This document shows, piece by piece, positions 40,280 through 50,644 of a stretch of DNA of 64,000 nucleotides. Within the stretch, counting starts at the first letter, position 1. Each line of letters begins with the position of its first letter. The notes under the pieces are model-generated. The model ran no database searches and was not told the origin of the DNA. It was given only the letters and a program-made list of their open reading frames with translations. The translations under genes and the position numbers were made by a program. Source of the stretch: Arthonia radiata (taxonomy: Eukaryota; Ascomycota; Arthoniomycetes; Arthoniales; Arthoniaceae); the NCBI GenBank assembly GCA_002989075.1, contig PSQN01000015.1:1612001-1676000 (forward strand). The letters are read 5' to 3'.

Positions 40280-42818
40280 TCAGCGATGTCGCGCTCTGCC
40301 AGGAACGGTGTCAGTACGAGCAGTTTCGGACAGTGTAAGTATGCTGAACCCACTCTTCGATGCGGCGCGTGTGACGGCATCCACGCTTTCGCAGTGTGCT
40401 TTGAAGGCCTCCAGTAGTCCCGCAGTTGAACGGGACGTCGCGGCAGGAGCGCGCCGATTGTAGCTGCCATCCCAGTGCATCACATCAGTAACAATAAGCC
40501 CGAGCTTGGGCTTCGAAAACAAGCCGGTCGGTTTGACAATATGGAGACTAATGGCGAACACGGCGACGTTGGGCCACTCGTGCGGGCGATCGGACTGGGG
40601 CCTGCACTTCAAGTATCCCGGGAACTGCTTATATTCGATATGTGAGGCGGTCAGCCACTTGCATACTTCGTCGATGAAAGCTTCTGAGTCGTCCTTGGGG
40701 ACCGCATAGTCCGGAATGAGTTGTTTCAGCCCCCATTGTGGTAGCGCTCTTGTATTCGATAAGATCCCATTCTCGGGTGCGGCACTGATGTTGTGAAACC
40801 ACTCGGTGGCACGGAGAGGCGCACAGAGCGAGAAGTGTGGATTCCACATCAAAGGCCAGCCTTGACCGCTTGCACGAAGAGTAAGTCTAGCCTCCGCCGA
40901 TACCAGTTGGCTGCTGAGATTCCCATCCATAAAAGTTGAGCGGTCACGGCTTTCTGTTCCGATGGTGTATTTCGTGTATGTGGCATGGCTGCCCGCTATA
41001 GCCTTCACCTCCTTCAATAAAGGATAGGTCGCCGAAGATTGTCCGTTGAGCGGGTATTGCGCCTGATGTGCGATGGACAAAGCATTGGGAGGCAAGTTGA
41101 TATCTTCAAATACAGAGCCAGTGTGAGGAAAGTCCTCTGCACACATATACTCCCAGAGCTCCTCGATGTGGTGGATGTGGGTGTTCGCGACCTCCAACTC
41201 AGAAGCGATCAACTGTTCAAGCAATGGCTTCGCGGTCGTCGTAATGATCGGAGCACTCGCCTTCCTCAAAGCGGATTGACTCAAGGGTTGTATCACATGA
41301 GACTCGGTGAGACTGGAGGCTACCGACCCCGGTCGAAGAGGTGCTGGCTGTGGTCTGCGTCGCACCGCATCGAGTGCAATCGCATACGCAAAAGCTGCGT
41401 CTACGCCTCTGTCGGTCATCATGCAGACATCACCAAGCCACATAGCAGATGCAATATTGGAGTCGTCCAGCTGAGTATCTCCGCTCGGGGACGTAACTGG
41501 AGAAGATGGCGTTGACTCTGCGTTCGTTAGGAAAGCTTCCGATAGTAGTTTTGTAAAAGCTAGCCTTGCAGTCTCCAGATCCCCAGAGTATGTGCAGACC
41601 ACGCCAAGTAGAAAGGTGATGAGCCTGGCGCTCAGGTCCGGCCGACGATGGTGCGGCAATTCAGACGCAACCAGAAGTCTGAGCAGCCGTTTCTTACAGT
41701 TCTCCCAGTCTGCGTTAGACCAATAATGTTTAGTGAGGTTGATGTCGTCTTTGAGCGTATTGGCCTGACGCTTCACTTCGCCCTCAACTTCCAGTGCGAG
41801 AGGGTCGAAGATGGAGAGAAATCGCCGATTTTGGGTAGAGAATTGATGCATGGCTTTGAAGCTTCTCAGCGGCGTAGTGCCACTGCTAGTATGGCTTTCT
41901 GGGGGTTCGCTCGTGGAGCCCTCGGAGAAGGTTCGATCTGCCGGAGATACGCTGACGGTAGTCTCACTGCGACATCTGTCACTCAGAGTGAAAGATGTGG
42001 CAGTGCCTTGTGTTGATTCAGGAGGCGTATGTGTGAGGGGGAAAGTCCTCGCCGCCGCTGATGTTCCCGACAAAGGAGCCGGTGCGGCTTTGGGTTCTAT
42101 CTCGGGTTCTGGCTCTGGCTCTGGTTCCGGTTCCGGCTCTGTGTCGAGACCGTCTAATTCGCGAAGGATGCTTAGGATGAGTGCCCTATTGTCATTTGCA
42201 TCGTCTTCGCCTACACCGAGGTCACCGAGGTCTTGGACGATCTCTGGCCACGCGGTCTCCTCCTCGCCGTCTCTGACCGCCGCAAACGATGATACCGACT
42301 GGGGCTTCCGTTGGCCATTCCGGATCTGTTCCGAGATGTCGTTGAGCAGTCTTACGATGCGTACTTGCGTCGAGGCATTGTACCTCTGTAGGCTCATGGA
42401 CAGCATGTGCATGTTTTGTGTGATGCGTGCTTGCAATTTTTTGACCTCTTGTTCGTCCCACCTCATGCGATCAGGCAACCGGCGCTGCTGTGTCCCGAGG
42501 CTCTTGTATTTCTCCAATCGCGACCGGAGGTCCAGCAGTAGGGTGTTACATGATTTGATGCTGCCAGTAAAGTCGGCTCGATTGAGGTCGATGTGAGCGT
42601 CGTCCTCCATCATGTCGTCGACCTCCCGCAAAACATTGGCGAGCTGTTTCGTTGCTTCACTAAGCTCGGCGTATTGACCAGGGCTGTCGCGGCCTGCGAT
42701 AGCAATCAGCTGCCTGCCTCTTCGCAAGGGCTCAGTAACACTCACATTGTTTGTAAAGCTTCCATGCCAGCGCCGCAGCGCCAGCGGTCAGGGAGATGAT
42801 CCCGCTGGGATCAGCCAT
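40280..42818 (-). CDS. Large protein with fungal STAND-type N-terminus
   Basis: Exons 42818-42746 and 42693-40280 give 828 residues. The 52 nt intron (donor GTGAGT, branch CTGAT, acceptor CAG) joins MADPSGIISLTAGAAALAWKLYKQ to CRDSPGQYAELS, the start typical of fungal N-terminal STAND/NLR-associated helical domains. Next comes a coiled coil (about 25-160), an acidic linker with seven Glu-Pro pairs (encoded near 42104-42140), and a region rich in Ser/Thr/Pro. The C-terminal 450 residues form a helical, perhaps TPR-like part (LLRLLVASELPHHRRPDLSARL) and an unrecognised globular end (LMWNPHFSLCAPLRATEWFHNI). I see no P-loop, so it is not a full NLR. Role unknown. Confidence 0.8.
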
Positions 42819-44185
42819 GCTTCAGTCCTGACCATGCGCGAACGAGTAGTGGAATGAGCGGTGTTGTTGGTGAAGGGAAGGAGCCAGGGTCGTGGACGCC
42901 AGGGAGACAGCTTTCGTCCTGTCATTCATAGTTGCGGACCAAGTCAGGGCTGTGCATATTGCCTACGAGGCAATGGAAGGGCCGCAGTTCAGTAGCCTTG
43001 CGGGTCCAGGCCCAGAACAGCGTATCACATGCATACTTTACCTCAGCGCTCCAATCACAATTTCTGCAACATCTCGCTTGCGGCTCTGCGGAGCTCATTA
43101 TTCCATCGACCGGCCGCTTCGGCGAACGATTCCAACCTCTCTTCGAGTCTGTGCTCGCTCGTCAATGGCTTAAGCTGCAGCTCGAGTGATACAAGGCAGC
43201 GACTTTGATATTGTGCCGTCTCGCCGCGCGGAAGTCGCGACACTACCCGAGATGCATATATCGAAAGCGGTAAGTAAATCAAGCATTCGTGGCTGATGTG
43301 TATGCCTTTTCATTGCTCTGCGACCTCTTGCTCATCGACGGCACAGGCGGAGCTTGATCTGATATCTCGGTACGCTAAAGTCTAGCGCCCCTTCAAAGCT
43401 TGGCGTCAAGAAGTCCGTCACAACAATAGCTACATCCACGCTACGGCCTCAAAAACATCATCATCGTCTCCCTCGTCCAATTTTGGGATGATGCCTTAGC
43501 CAGTGATGTGAGCTTGGCCCTAAAATGCATCCTCTTCTTGAGAACGCTCTTCATGGTCAGCGAGACACTCTAGAGCGTGTTTGTCTAGCGCTACCGCTCT
43601 TAGCGCGTCTCCCCGCCCTCACGCACTTATCAACTCCGACTTGTATTCACTTCTTGCCTGCAGACTCCTCCGTCGAGAATGCTGTAACAGCATTCAATCC
43701 ACAGTGCATGCTGGCCTCGACACTGTGCGAGGCTGCAAAACAATTTAGCGGCCATATTCTGTGTCTACCGCTGGACTTTGGATGCGCACCAACAAGCTTT
43801 TGTCAACTCACTTCGAAGTTCAGGTAAACCTAAGGCTCGATCCCTTCCTACCCAGCACAAACACATTGGTATTTCTGTTTTGCTCCAAAATCTTATCACC
43901 AATGAAAATACCCAAATATATTAAAGCGACCTCTATTACAACGAGTTCCTCTAATTACGTTCTCCGCAAAACACGTTTACCACTTCTGCCCGTCTGCTTC
44001 GTCCCGCCTCTTCAGCATAGTGAACGCGTTGTTCCATCCAGTGACATCGGTGGTCTTTCTAATCGCACCGTTGCGGTGCAGATTTGGCGACATGTTGGGC
44101 CGGTATGCGACATAATCACGCGTCCTGGTGCGGCCTCGCTTCTCAGACCCGATCTCGTATGCCTCGATAGGACTTTGGCTTATGC
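42819..44185. other. Intergenic, partly AT-rich
   Basis: No gene is supported. A short AT-rich segment (about 43830-43975) may be RIP-affected repeat debris. Confidence 0.4.
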
Positions 44186-45256
44186 TTAGTTCGCAGCCGG
44201 AGTCAGTCGGCGACTAACACGAAGCTCCGGCGGCAGTGGAAGGTTTGGCTCCGACTCGACACCCCAGATTGTCTCACAGGGAATCACGAAGTCCCACTTC
44301 TCGAACTCCTGGGAGACAGTCTTCAACAGATCTTTATCGTCGAAGGCGCGACACAGCTTTTCTCGGCGCTCTTTCTCGCTGCCAGTCACTTCGCCCGCCT
44401 CCTGTGCGCCCCCGAACCCGCCGGGGTCGCTGAACATCTCGTCAACGACAAGATTAGTCCAGCGGTCGATCGCATTGATTTTCCTCTTGCGCGTTCGAAA
44501 GTCTTGAAGGACCCAATCTGTGCATTGCGCGGCATCATCTTCCAGCCAAACTCCGTCTTCGATGAAGTGGGGGATCTTACGGTCTCGATAGGAGTCACAT
44601 AGCCGACCCCACAGGCGTTTGTTCTCCTCCCCCATGCGGTCCAGGTACCTCTTCACCGCCACCGCGTCGCGATATCGGTAAGGTATGGGCCGACGTTTGT
44701 GATTGAAGGTCTGTGGGTGCTGGTAGTCAATGTCTTCTACCTTCAACCAACGCGGGCTCTCATAAGGCATGGGCAAGGGCTGACGTTGACTGTCACTGCC
44801 TCGGGAAGGCAAATTCCGTAGGTAAGATTTGGCGTTCTTTGCAGCCGCTGACTTCGTAAGTGTTAGCTCTGGCGACTTGGGCCGCGCTGGCCGCGCTGGC
44901 CGCGCTGGACATGCTGGACGGGCGAACAAACCTGGACGACCTACTGTAGAAGTACGCATAAGGTTGCGGCGTTCTGCGACCAGGCCTGCTTTGGCAGCAA
45001 TGTAGCCGGCATCGTTTGTTGCATTGATGGCCCCGCTCATGTGGTGGTTTAGAAGTGCTGAATGAACGCCTTCTCCGTCGCCGTTACAGGCTGATGCTGG
45101 CTTGGTGTGCTTCTGAATAGGGAGAGACTCGCCGACGGCAAGCAGCTTGTGGGCCAGCGACGTGTTGATGGCATCCTGTGCTCGATTGTAGAATGCAGAA
45201 GTCTGCTCTGCCATTTTGTGCGGTACTGGGGTGGCTTGGACGTGCTCTGACAGCAT
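44186..45256 (-). CDS. Basic hypothetical protein with ARP repeats
   Basis: A 356-residue single-exon ORF, not recognised. A Met at residue 15 is an alternative start. Residues about 110-126 contain Ala-Arg-Pro triplets encoded by three perfect 9 bp units (44881-44907). The C-terminal 180 residues are charged and Trp-rich (RWLKVEDIDY, KRLWGRLCDSYRDRKIPHFIEDGVWLED), which suggests a folded domain. No membrane segments. Codon use looks like that of its neighbours. Confidence 0.65.
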   Translation of the reverse strand: MLSEHVQATPVPHKMAEQTSAFYNRAQDAINTSLAHKLLAVGESLPIQKHTKPASACNGDGEGVHSALLNHHMSGAINATNDAGYIAAKAGLVAERRNLMRTSTVGRPGLFARPACPARPARPARPKSPELTLTKSAAAKNAKSYLRNLPSRGSDSQRQPLPMPYESPRWLKVEDIDYQHPQTFNHKRRPIPYRYRDAVAVKRYLDRMGEENKRLWGRLCDSYRDRKIPHFIEDGVWLEDDAAQCTDWVLQDFRTRKRKINAIDRWTNLVVDEMFSDPGGFGGAQEAGEVTGSEKERREKLCRAFDDKDLLKTVSQEFEKWDFVIPCETIWGVESEPNLPLPPELRVSRRLTPAAN

Positions 45257-45776
45257 CGGCGAAGCGCCAATGGTGTTTTCAGTGCTTATGTGATAAGTTT
45301 TTTGACAAGTTTCTTTGATTAGTACTCGAAGAGTTGGATATTTCTTCGGGCGGTAAGAATACGGTTGAGATGAGGATATATGGAGAGCAGACTGCTTGCT
45401 TGGGAAAAGGTCACCAGCTTAAGAGGCAGAAATGTCTTCGTCGCGGAACACTGTGCGCGCTGACGTTCTGCTGCCACAGCAGACCATCTTTAATTGTGCC
45501 TGGACAGTGATAACGACTGCGGTACGGTGCGGAAATCGAGCTTAGCGCACAGTGTCTTGCGCACGCTCACAGACGCAGGAGTACCCTTCGAGAGTCAGAC
45601 ATCAACCATGAGACATCCGACGCACCGCCCAGAAGTTCTCTGCACATTTTCAAGAAGACAACACTATGGTTAATGTTCTAATTCCTCTACGATCTAGCCA
45701 GCTAGATGAATATTACAAAAGCTAACACCTTGAATGTGGACCTCACAACTTGGAGTCGCACTCAAGACGGCTCTTC
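45257..45776. other. Intergenic
   Basis: Promoter side of the gene at 44186-45256 and 3' flank of the next reverse-strand gene. No feature is recognised. Confidence 0.4.
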
Positions 45777-46472
45777 CTACTCAAACGTCAACGTAGGCAG
45801 CTCCTCTTTCCCAGACGGCGCTTTCTCACCAGCGTCCTCCGCCGACATCTTTTCCACCATCGGCATCTCCACACTCGAACAACTAGTCACAGACTCCTTC
45901 CCCGTCGTCTCCTCGGAACATCCACTCTCGCTATCCACAGAGCTTTTATCACACACCTCCGCAACCTTCCCTTCTTTCACAGAATTCACACCCCAACCCA
46001 ACTCCCCACCCCTCAACACCCTCCCCAACTTCTTCCCCAACGCCCTCCGCTCCACAAGCACCTCATACAATTTCGCACAACACAGCATCTCCGCCGCCCG
46101 CACCTTGGCCCTTCGACTCTCCTCCATCATCCTAACATCACTCCTAATCTGCTGATCCAACGCCACCTGCTTCGGCGCTGGGCTATTCCGCAGTTCGCGA
46201 TTGAAGTGCTGGGATAACGCCTCGTCGCGCTTGAGGTGATCGGCTTCGAGGTCCGCGAGCGCGCGCACGTGGTCGGCGTAGATGTCGCGGGCTTTGCGGC
46301 GGAGGGTCGCGAGGGAGGTGCGGAGGTGGGTTATGTGGGTTTGCATTGAGGGGGGAGAGGTGCGGAGGGTGTGGGACCGGAGGCGTAGGAAGTTTTGGTA
46401 GGTGGGGCGTGTGGTGGAGGGTGGGTGGTGGGGTAGGGGGGTGGTGTAGGATGTGAGGGTTTGGGATGCCAT
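45777..46472 (-). CDS. Small coiled-coil protein (hypothetical)
   Basis: A 231-residue ORF, not recognised. After a Thr/Pro-rich N-terminus, residues about 38-150 form a long amphipathic helix or coiled coil (LRTSLATLRRKARDIYADHVRALADLEADHLKRDEALSQHFNRELR), interrupted near LRNSPAPK. The C-terminal 70 residues are acidic and Ser-rich, probably disordered and phosphorylated. The opposite-strand ORFs at 45706-46217 have strong compositional bias and are shadows. Confidence 0.65.
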   Translation of the reverse strand: MASQTLTSYTTPLPHHPPSTTRPTYQNFLRLRSHTLRTSPPSMQTHITHLRTSLATLRRKARDIYADHVRALADLEADHLKRDEALSQHFNRELRNSPAPKQVALDQQIRSDVRMMEESRRAKVRAAEMLCCAKLYEVLVERRALGKKLGRVLRGGELGWGVNSVKEGKVAEVCDKSSVDSESGCSEETTGKESVTSCSSVEMPMVEKMSAEDAGEKAPSGKEELPTLTFE

Positions 46473-47228
46473 GTGGGGTGTGTGGGGTTAGGGGTTGGGA
46501 GTGACGGTGTGAATGGGTGAGGTGAGGGTCCGTGCTTCCGGAGCACTTTGAGTTTCGGTGAGTGTGAGAAGGTAAGGGTGTTGCTACCGGAGCAGTTTGA
46601 TGGGTATGAATCCGATGGATGAGGAGGGAGTGCGCTGGCGGCTGGAGATGGCTTAAAACGGGGGTGTGCGCACGAGTGCACAGTGCAGCATGGTGATGTT
46701 TGACATGCTTCAAGTGAGTTGCTAATTGCTATGTACGCTTGCGCGCGGTATTCTATACATGATGTGTTTCAGTAATCCACCGTCAATGTCGTGGTCAATG
46801 TGATGCTCTTGCGCATCTATTCAAAGCGTTCAATCTCTCCGTTCCTCTTCAGTAACTAGTCATACAAGCGTCCCCAATGTATTCTGTACAATGCACTGTA
46901 GTCATACAATTGACTTGCGCCAACGAAGTGCATATGATGATGTTGTCGTTATGTCTTTGCAGACTTTCTCGCTATTCTCGGCTTCTCACGGCTCTAGGTG
47001 CGTGCGGTTGCAGCGTCTTTGATGATGGACTTTGCACAGATGTTGTGTCTCGTCACACGTAGATGCCGTTGATCTTGCGCAGCGTCGCACTTGTCACGTC
47101 GACGATTGCCTCAGTCGATTGTCTCCTCTCGCAAGTCCTTTGCTTACTCCCTTTGCTGCTCATTCGTGTCAATGTCAGTGGTTGATTGCTCGGCTTCGAC
47201 CTCCAGCGACTCCGTAGACTCCTTGGTG
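46473..47228. other. Intergenic
   Basis: About 0.75 kb between two genes on the same strand. G-rich near 46500, otherwise featureless. Confidence 0.4.
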
Positions 47229-48584
47229 TCAACTCCCTCCAGTATCGTGTCTTGCCGTCTTCAGCTCTTCAGGTTCGTACTCCTCGTCATCATCATCGAT
47301 GATCATGTCCAGTGATGCCTGCTCATTGCTGCTCTGTGTTGCTTTGAACTGTGTGTCCTGCCGCACAGTGCAGGTGCCGCTAGAATCAGTGGTCTGTAAT
47401 GCTCCGTTTGAGGCTTCGCCATCCGTCTGACTGTCGAGCGAATGATAGTGAGACTGCTTGTGCTCTTCGTAGACGCTCTGCTCTTGAATCTTGGACGTGC
47501 ATGATGTATCCTTGACCTCTCCGTCTCGTGTGATCTCGTTACTGCTCTGTGCTCTTCTAGACTGTTTGTCCTCTGGCACAGTGCTCGAGTCTTCCGCATT
47601 CGGTGAGATTGAGCAAGGTGTAGATGCTTCGCTGCGCTCTATGTGAGCTCCAGCTGCACGATCTGCCGCTTCTTCTTTCGCACGTAGCTCGTTGAGCATG
47701 TCATTGACGTCTTGGCTGACCTTGTAAGGCTCTTTAGGTTTCCTCTGAGTGCGTGCACGCTGCTCTTGAGCTTCTTTTGCCGTCTTCTCGGCTTGCTCTT
47801 TGGCATTGATCTCGGCGAGGATTCTCTTGATGTCTCGTGTGAGCTTGTCGGGGTCGATGGGGGTCTGTTGAGCGTCTCCATGATCTGCAGCTACAGCTAC
47901 CTCCAGGGCTTGTTCAGTGGCTGCATTCGATATGATTATGACGTCTTCGGCGCCTTGGTCAGTCTTCTGAGCCTTATTGCTTACTTCTGATGCTCTCTCT
48001 GAGCTGTCAACCACAGCATCTTTCGGTCCCGCCCGTTTCCTCTTCATGCCTCGTCTCTTGGTGTTTCCCACAGCAGTGTCGTAGAGCCTCTGCTTCCTCG
48101 AAACCTTTAAATGTCGAGTCCAATCCCTCCAGTCGAGCTTTTGGGCCTCGTTATCAATAGTGCCAGTTGGGGGTTGCCGCTCACGCTCATTGCGCCAGGC
48201 AATGAATTCTGCATGCTCTTCTTGGGTCTGGAGCTTGTAGAGCTGATAGTTGTAGGTGTCTTCTGCATAGTGATTAGGAACGCTTGGTGGTGGATATGAA
48301 GAGCCTCCACGATGGATGGAAAGCTTTGGGGAGTAGAGGAATTGGAGCCACGCCGCTGCTTCAGCGCGGTCGGACATGATCAGGAGGAAGCTGTCATAGC
48401 TGGAGCGGCGAAAGCCGTCGAGGAGCGTATGCCGGATGATGGGGAGTAGGAAGAAGTTGGTCCAGGAGGTTGACGCTTCTGCTCGAGCGATAGCGGCGGT
48501 GATGGTGGAGTAGCTGGAATGCTTGGGTATAGCGAGGAGGTCGTAGAGAGTGGAGTATGCTGGAGAGTGGGTCGGTGCAGCCAT
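47229..48584 (-). CDS. J-like protein lacking the HPD motif (hypothetical)
   Basis: A 451-residue ORF. Residues about 8-68 (YSTLYDLLAIPKHSSYSTITAAIARAE, then IIRHTLLDGFRRSSYDSFL) follow the outline of a J-domain: the helix I LYDLL pattern and the final helix with YDxFL. The HPD loop that stimulates Hsp70 is missing. The middle has QEEHAEFIAWRNERER and a KRRGMKRKRAG nuclear-type signal. The C-terminal half is charged, with predicted coiled coil (LTRDIKRILAEINAKEQAEKTAKEAQEQRA) and an acidic tail (DDDDEEYEPEEL). It lies directly beside a genuine J-protein gene on the same strand, which makes an old tandem duplication possible. The J-domain call is an inference. Confidence 0.6.
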   Translation of the reverse strand: MAAPTHSPAYSTLYDLLAIPKHSSYSTITAAIARAEASTSWTNFFLLPIIRHTLLDGFRRSSYDSFLLIMSDRAEAAAWLQFLYSPKLSIHRGGSSYPPPSVPNHYAEDTYNYQLYKLQTQEEHAEFIAWRNERERQPPTGTIDNEAQKLDWRDWTRHLKVSRKQRLYDTAVGNTKRRGMKRKRAGPKDAVVDSSERASEVSNKAQKTDQGAEDVIIISNAATEQALEVAVAADHGDAQQTPIDPDKLTRDIKRILAEINAKEQAEKTAKEAQEQRARTQRKPKEPYKVSQDVNDMLNELRAKEEAADRAAGAHIERSEASTPCSISPNAEDSSTVPEDKQSRRAQSSNEITRDGEVKDTSCTSKIQEQSVYEEHKQSHYHSLDSQTDGEASNGALQTTDSSGTCTVRQDTQFKATQSSNEQASLDMIIDDDDEEYEPEELKTARHDTGGS

Positions 48585-48882
48585 TGCTCTGATGGCGCTG
48601 TTGATGCAGATGTGGCGTTGATGAGAGGAACAAAAGGGGGTTTGCTGGTGGAAAGGATTACGGAGGAAGAGGAGAGTAGAGGACTGGAGTGTAGCTGAAG
48701 AGTAGGTCGCGTGCGTGACGCGTCCGGTGCGCTAGCGTGAGAGTGAAGTGAGGGAATGGAGATGAGGCTGACACGTGACGAGTGAATCCTTGAGCGAAAG
48801 CGGCTATGTTGTCGAGGTGAATGAGGGCGGTGATATGCTGGCGGGAGTGTGTGAGCGACGTTCTTGTGAGGTGAGAAACACC

Positions 48883-49974
48883 TCAATCTGCTCTTCGCCG
48901 CTTCGCCGGCCGCTCAGCCTCGTCCTGGCTGTCGCTTCGAGGCTTACGCTTGCCGGTCCAAGCACGCGCAGAGTTGCGCGTGCTTGACCGCAAGATGTCC
49001 AGATTAGCCATTGCTCGTGGGCAGCGACGTTGCAAGTCAGCCATTGCGTCCAGGTACTGTAGGCGGACATTGAGTCGCGCCTCCGCGGGCGTACGCCAGT
49101 TCGCTCGCTTTTCGTATTCTGCGAACAGTGCTTCGCACTGACGCTCGTAGTCCTGTACCTCCAGCCTCGTCGTGCGATCTTGCCACTCCGCAAAGCGCTG
49201 CAGAGGACTGACGTAGTCCTGCTGCGCCTTTTGGGGAGCTTGTGCCGGGGGTGGTCTCTGCTGCTGATGACTGGAGCTGTGAGACAGCTCTTCGAATCCA
49301 CCGAAATCCTCTCCATCCTCTTCCACAAACTCCTCCTGCGGATTGTTGGCCTCCCATGCTGCCCACAATTCTGCTACCTCTGCTTCGGCGTTCTTCTCCG
49401 CTGCTTCCTTCTGCTCAAGCTCTGCTTGAGTAGGCTCGCGCTCAGCTGGCAATGGTACGGAATTCTTGAACGCGTTTTTCCCGCCGGCACCGCCATCTTG
49501 TCCACCCCACCTAGCCCCTTCCTCACCAAACATCTGCTCCCACTTTCTTCGCTTCGCTTCAGCGTCCTCCTCAGGGACATGCTTGCGCTTGCTGGACCTG
49601 AACCGCATTTCGTCTTCCATGCGTTTAGCGTTCTTACGCTGCTCGGCTTGATATCGCTCGCGCTGGATATCTGCTTCAGTCTGTTGCCGTGGTTGAGCGT
49701 GCTGCTGCTGTTGAGCTGCTTGTCCTGAAGTCGAGCCACTCGCCGCTGGGATGGCGGGCTTGAGGAGAACGTCGCGAGCATTGTTGATCTCGGCCGTGCG
49801 CCTGGTGGCGGCGACTTGCTCAACCAGCGTAGCAGTCGGGCCCAACTTGTCAGGATGGTGGAGTGTGGACAGCTGCTTCCAAGCACGATTGATAACGTCA
49901 GCACTTGCACCAAGTTGGATCCCGAGGACTACGCAGGCGTTAAGACGCGTTGTAGTGGCGTGGTTGGCAGACAT
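48883..49974 (-). CDS. J-domain protein (DnaJ-like co-chaperone)
   Basis: A 363-residue single-exon protein. The J-domain is at the N-terminus (residues about 12-70): NACVVLGIQLGASADVINRAWKQLSTLHHPDKLGP, with the essential His40-Pro41-Asp42. It is followed by a Gln-rich linker, a basic coiled segment (EDAEAKRRKWEQMFGEE), an Ala/Glu-rich helix and a Lys/Arg-rich tail (KRKPRSD ... PAKRRRAD) that looks like a bipartite nuclear signal. There is no zinc finger or client-binding domain, so it is class C. It should stimulate an Hsp70, probably in the nucleus. Confidence 0.85.
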   Translation of the reverse strand: MSANHATTTRLNACVVLGIQLGASADVINRAWKQLSTLHHPDKLGPTATLVEQVAATRRTAEINNARDVLLKPAIPAASGSTSGQAAQQQQHAQPRQQTEADIQRERYQAEQRKNAKRMEDEMRFRSSKRKHVPEEDAEAKRRKWEQMFGEEGARWGGQDGGAGGKNAFKNSVPLPAEREPTQAELEQKEAAEKNAEAEVAELWAAWEANNPQEEFVEEDGEDFGGFEELSHSSSHQQQRPPPAQAPQKAQQDYVSPLQRFAEWQDRTTRLEVQDYERQCEALFAEYEKRANWRTPAEARLNVRLQYLDAMADLQRRCPRAMANLDILRSSTRNSARAWTGKRKPRSDSQDEAERPAKRRRAD

Positions 49975-50644
49975 GATGTTTTCGACCGAATGTATGCTGC
50001 GTAGATACTGGTGGTGGGTGATGTAGATACTGGGAGTAGCGGGTGTAGAAGCTGGAAGGAAGTCGGGTTGGCGTAGAGCGTTTGTACAGATTGTGTGGAA
50101 TGTGTGAACGTTGCTGTAGTCTTGCGTATGTAGAGCTGATGAATTGGCAATGTTCCGAAGAAGATTGGTGTCAGCTGCAAGACGTGTCTGCAGAGAAAGA
50201 GTAGGAAGAGTGGGCAGAGATGAAGTCGAAAAAGTCGTTCCCAGCCACGCGAATTAAAGTGGCTGAATAACAATCTCTTCCTATTGTTCAGGTGTTGCTT
50301 GGCCAACACCTTCCGTCTGATCAGCAATGAGATGAAACACTTCAGCTTCTTGGTGTCAGCACTTCAATAGCGAATCCAAGAGTGAAGAGGGTTCGGTAAG
50401 TGGGGATACGTGGGGTTTGCTGCCTGAGAGTGAAGTTCTCAAAGAGCAACCCACGTGATGGTGATCATCATAATGAGAGTGTTGATTGGGAGATTTATTC
50501 ACATATTCGTCTATCATCAAAACAACAAACAAGGGGTATCTCTTTCATACAAACCTGCCAAATCTCAGCAGATTCGCTGTAACGCCTCCCAAATCCAATC
50601 AGACCACTACCGCCGGCGTTCCCCACTTTGATGCATTATCTACA
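49975..50644. other. Intergenic
   Basis: Nothing recognisable apart from the promoter side of the J-protein gene. Confidence 0.4.

Noticed and set aside
42690-42745. Reading the long reverse ORF from a GTG at 42745
   Set aside because: That GTG is the splice donor GTGAGT. An ATG exon at 42818 joins in frame and gives the expected N-terminus.
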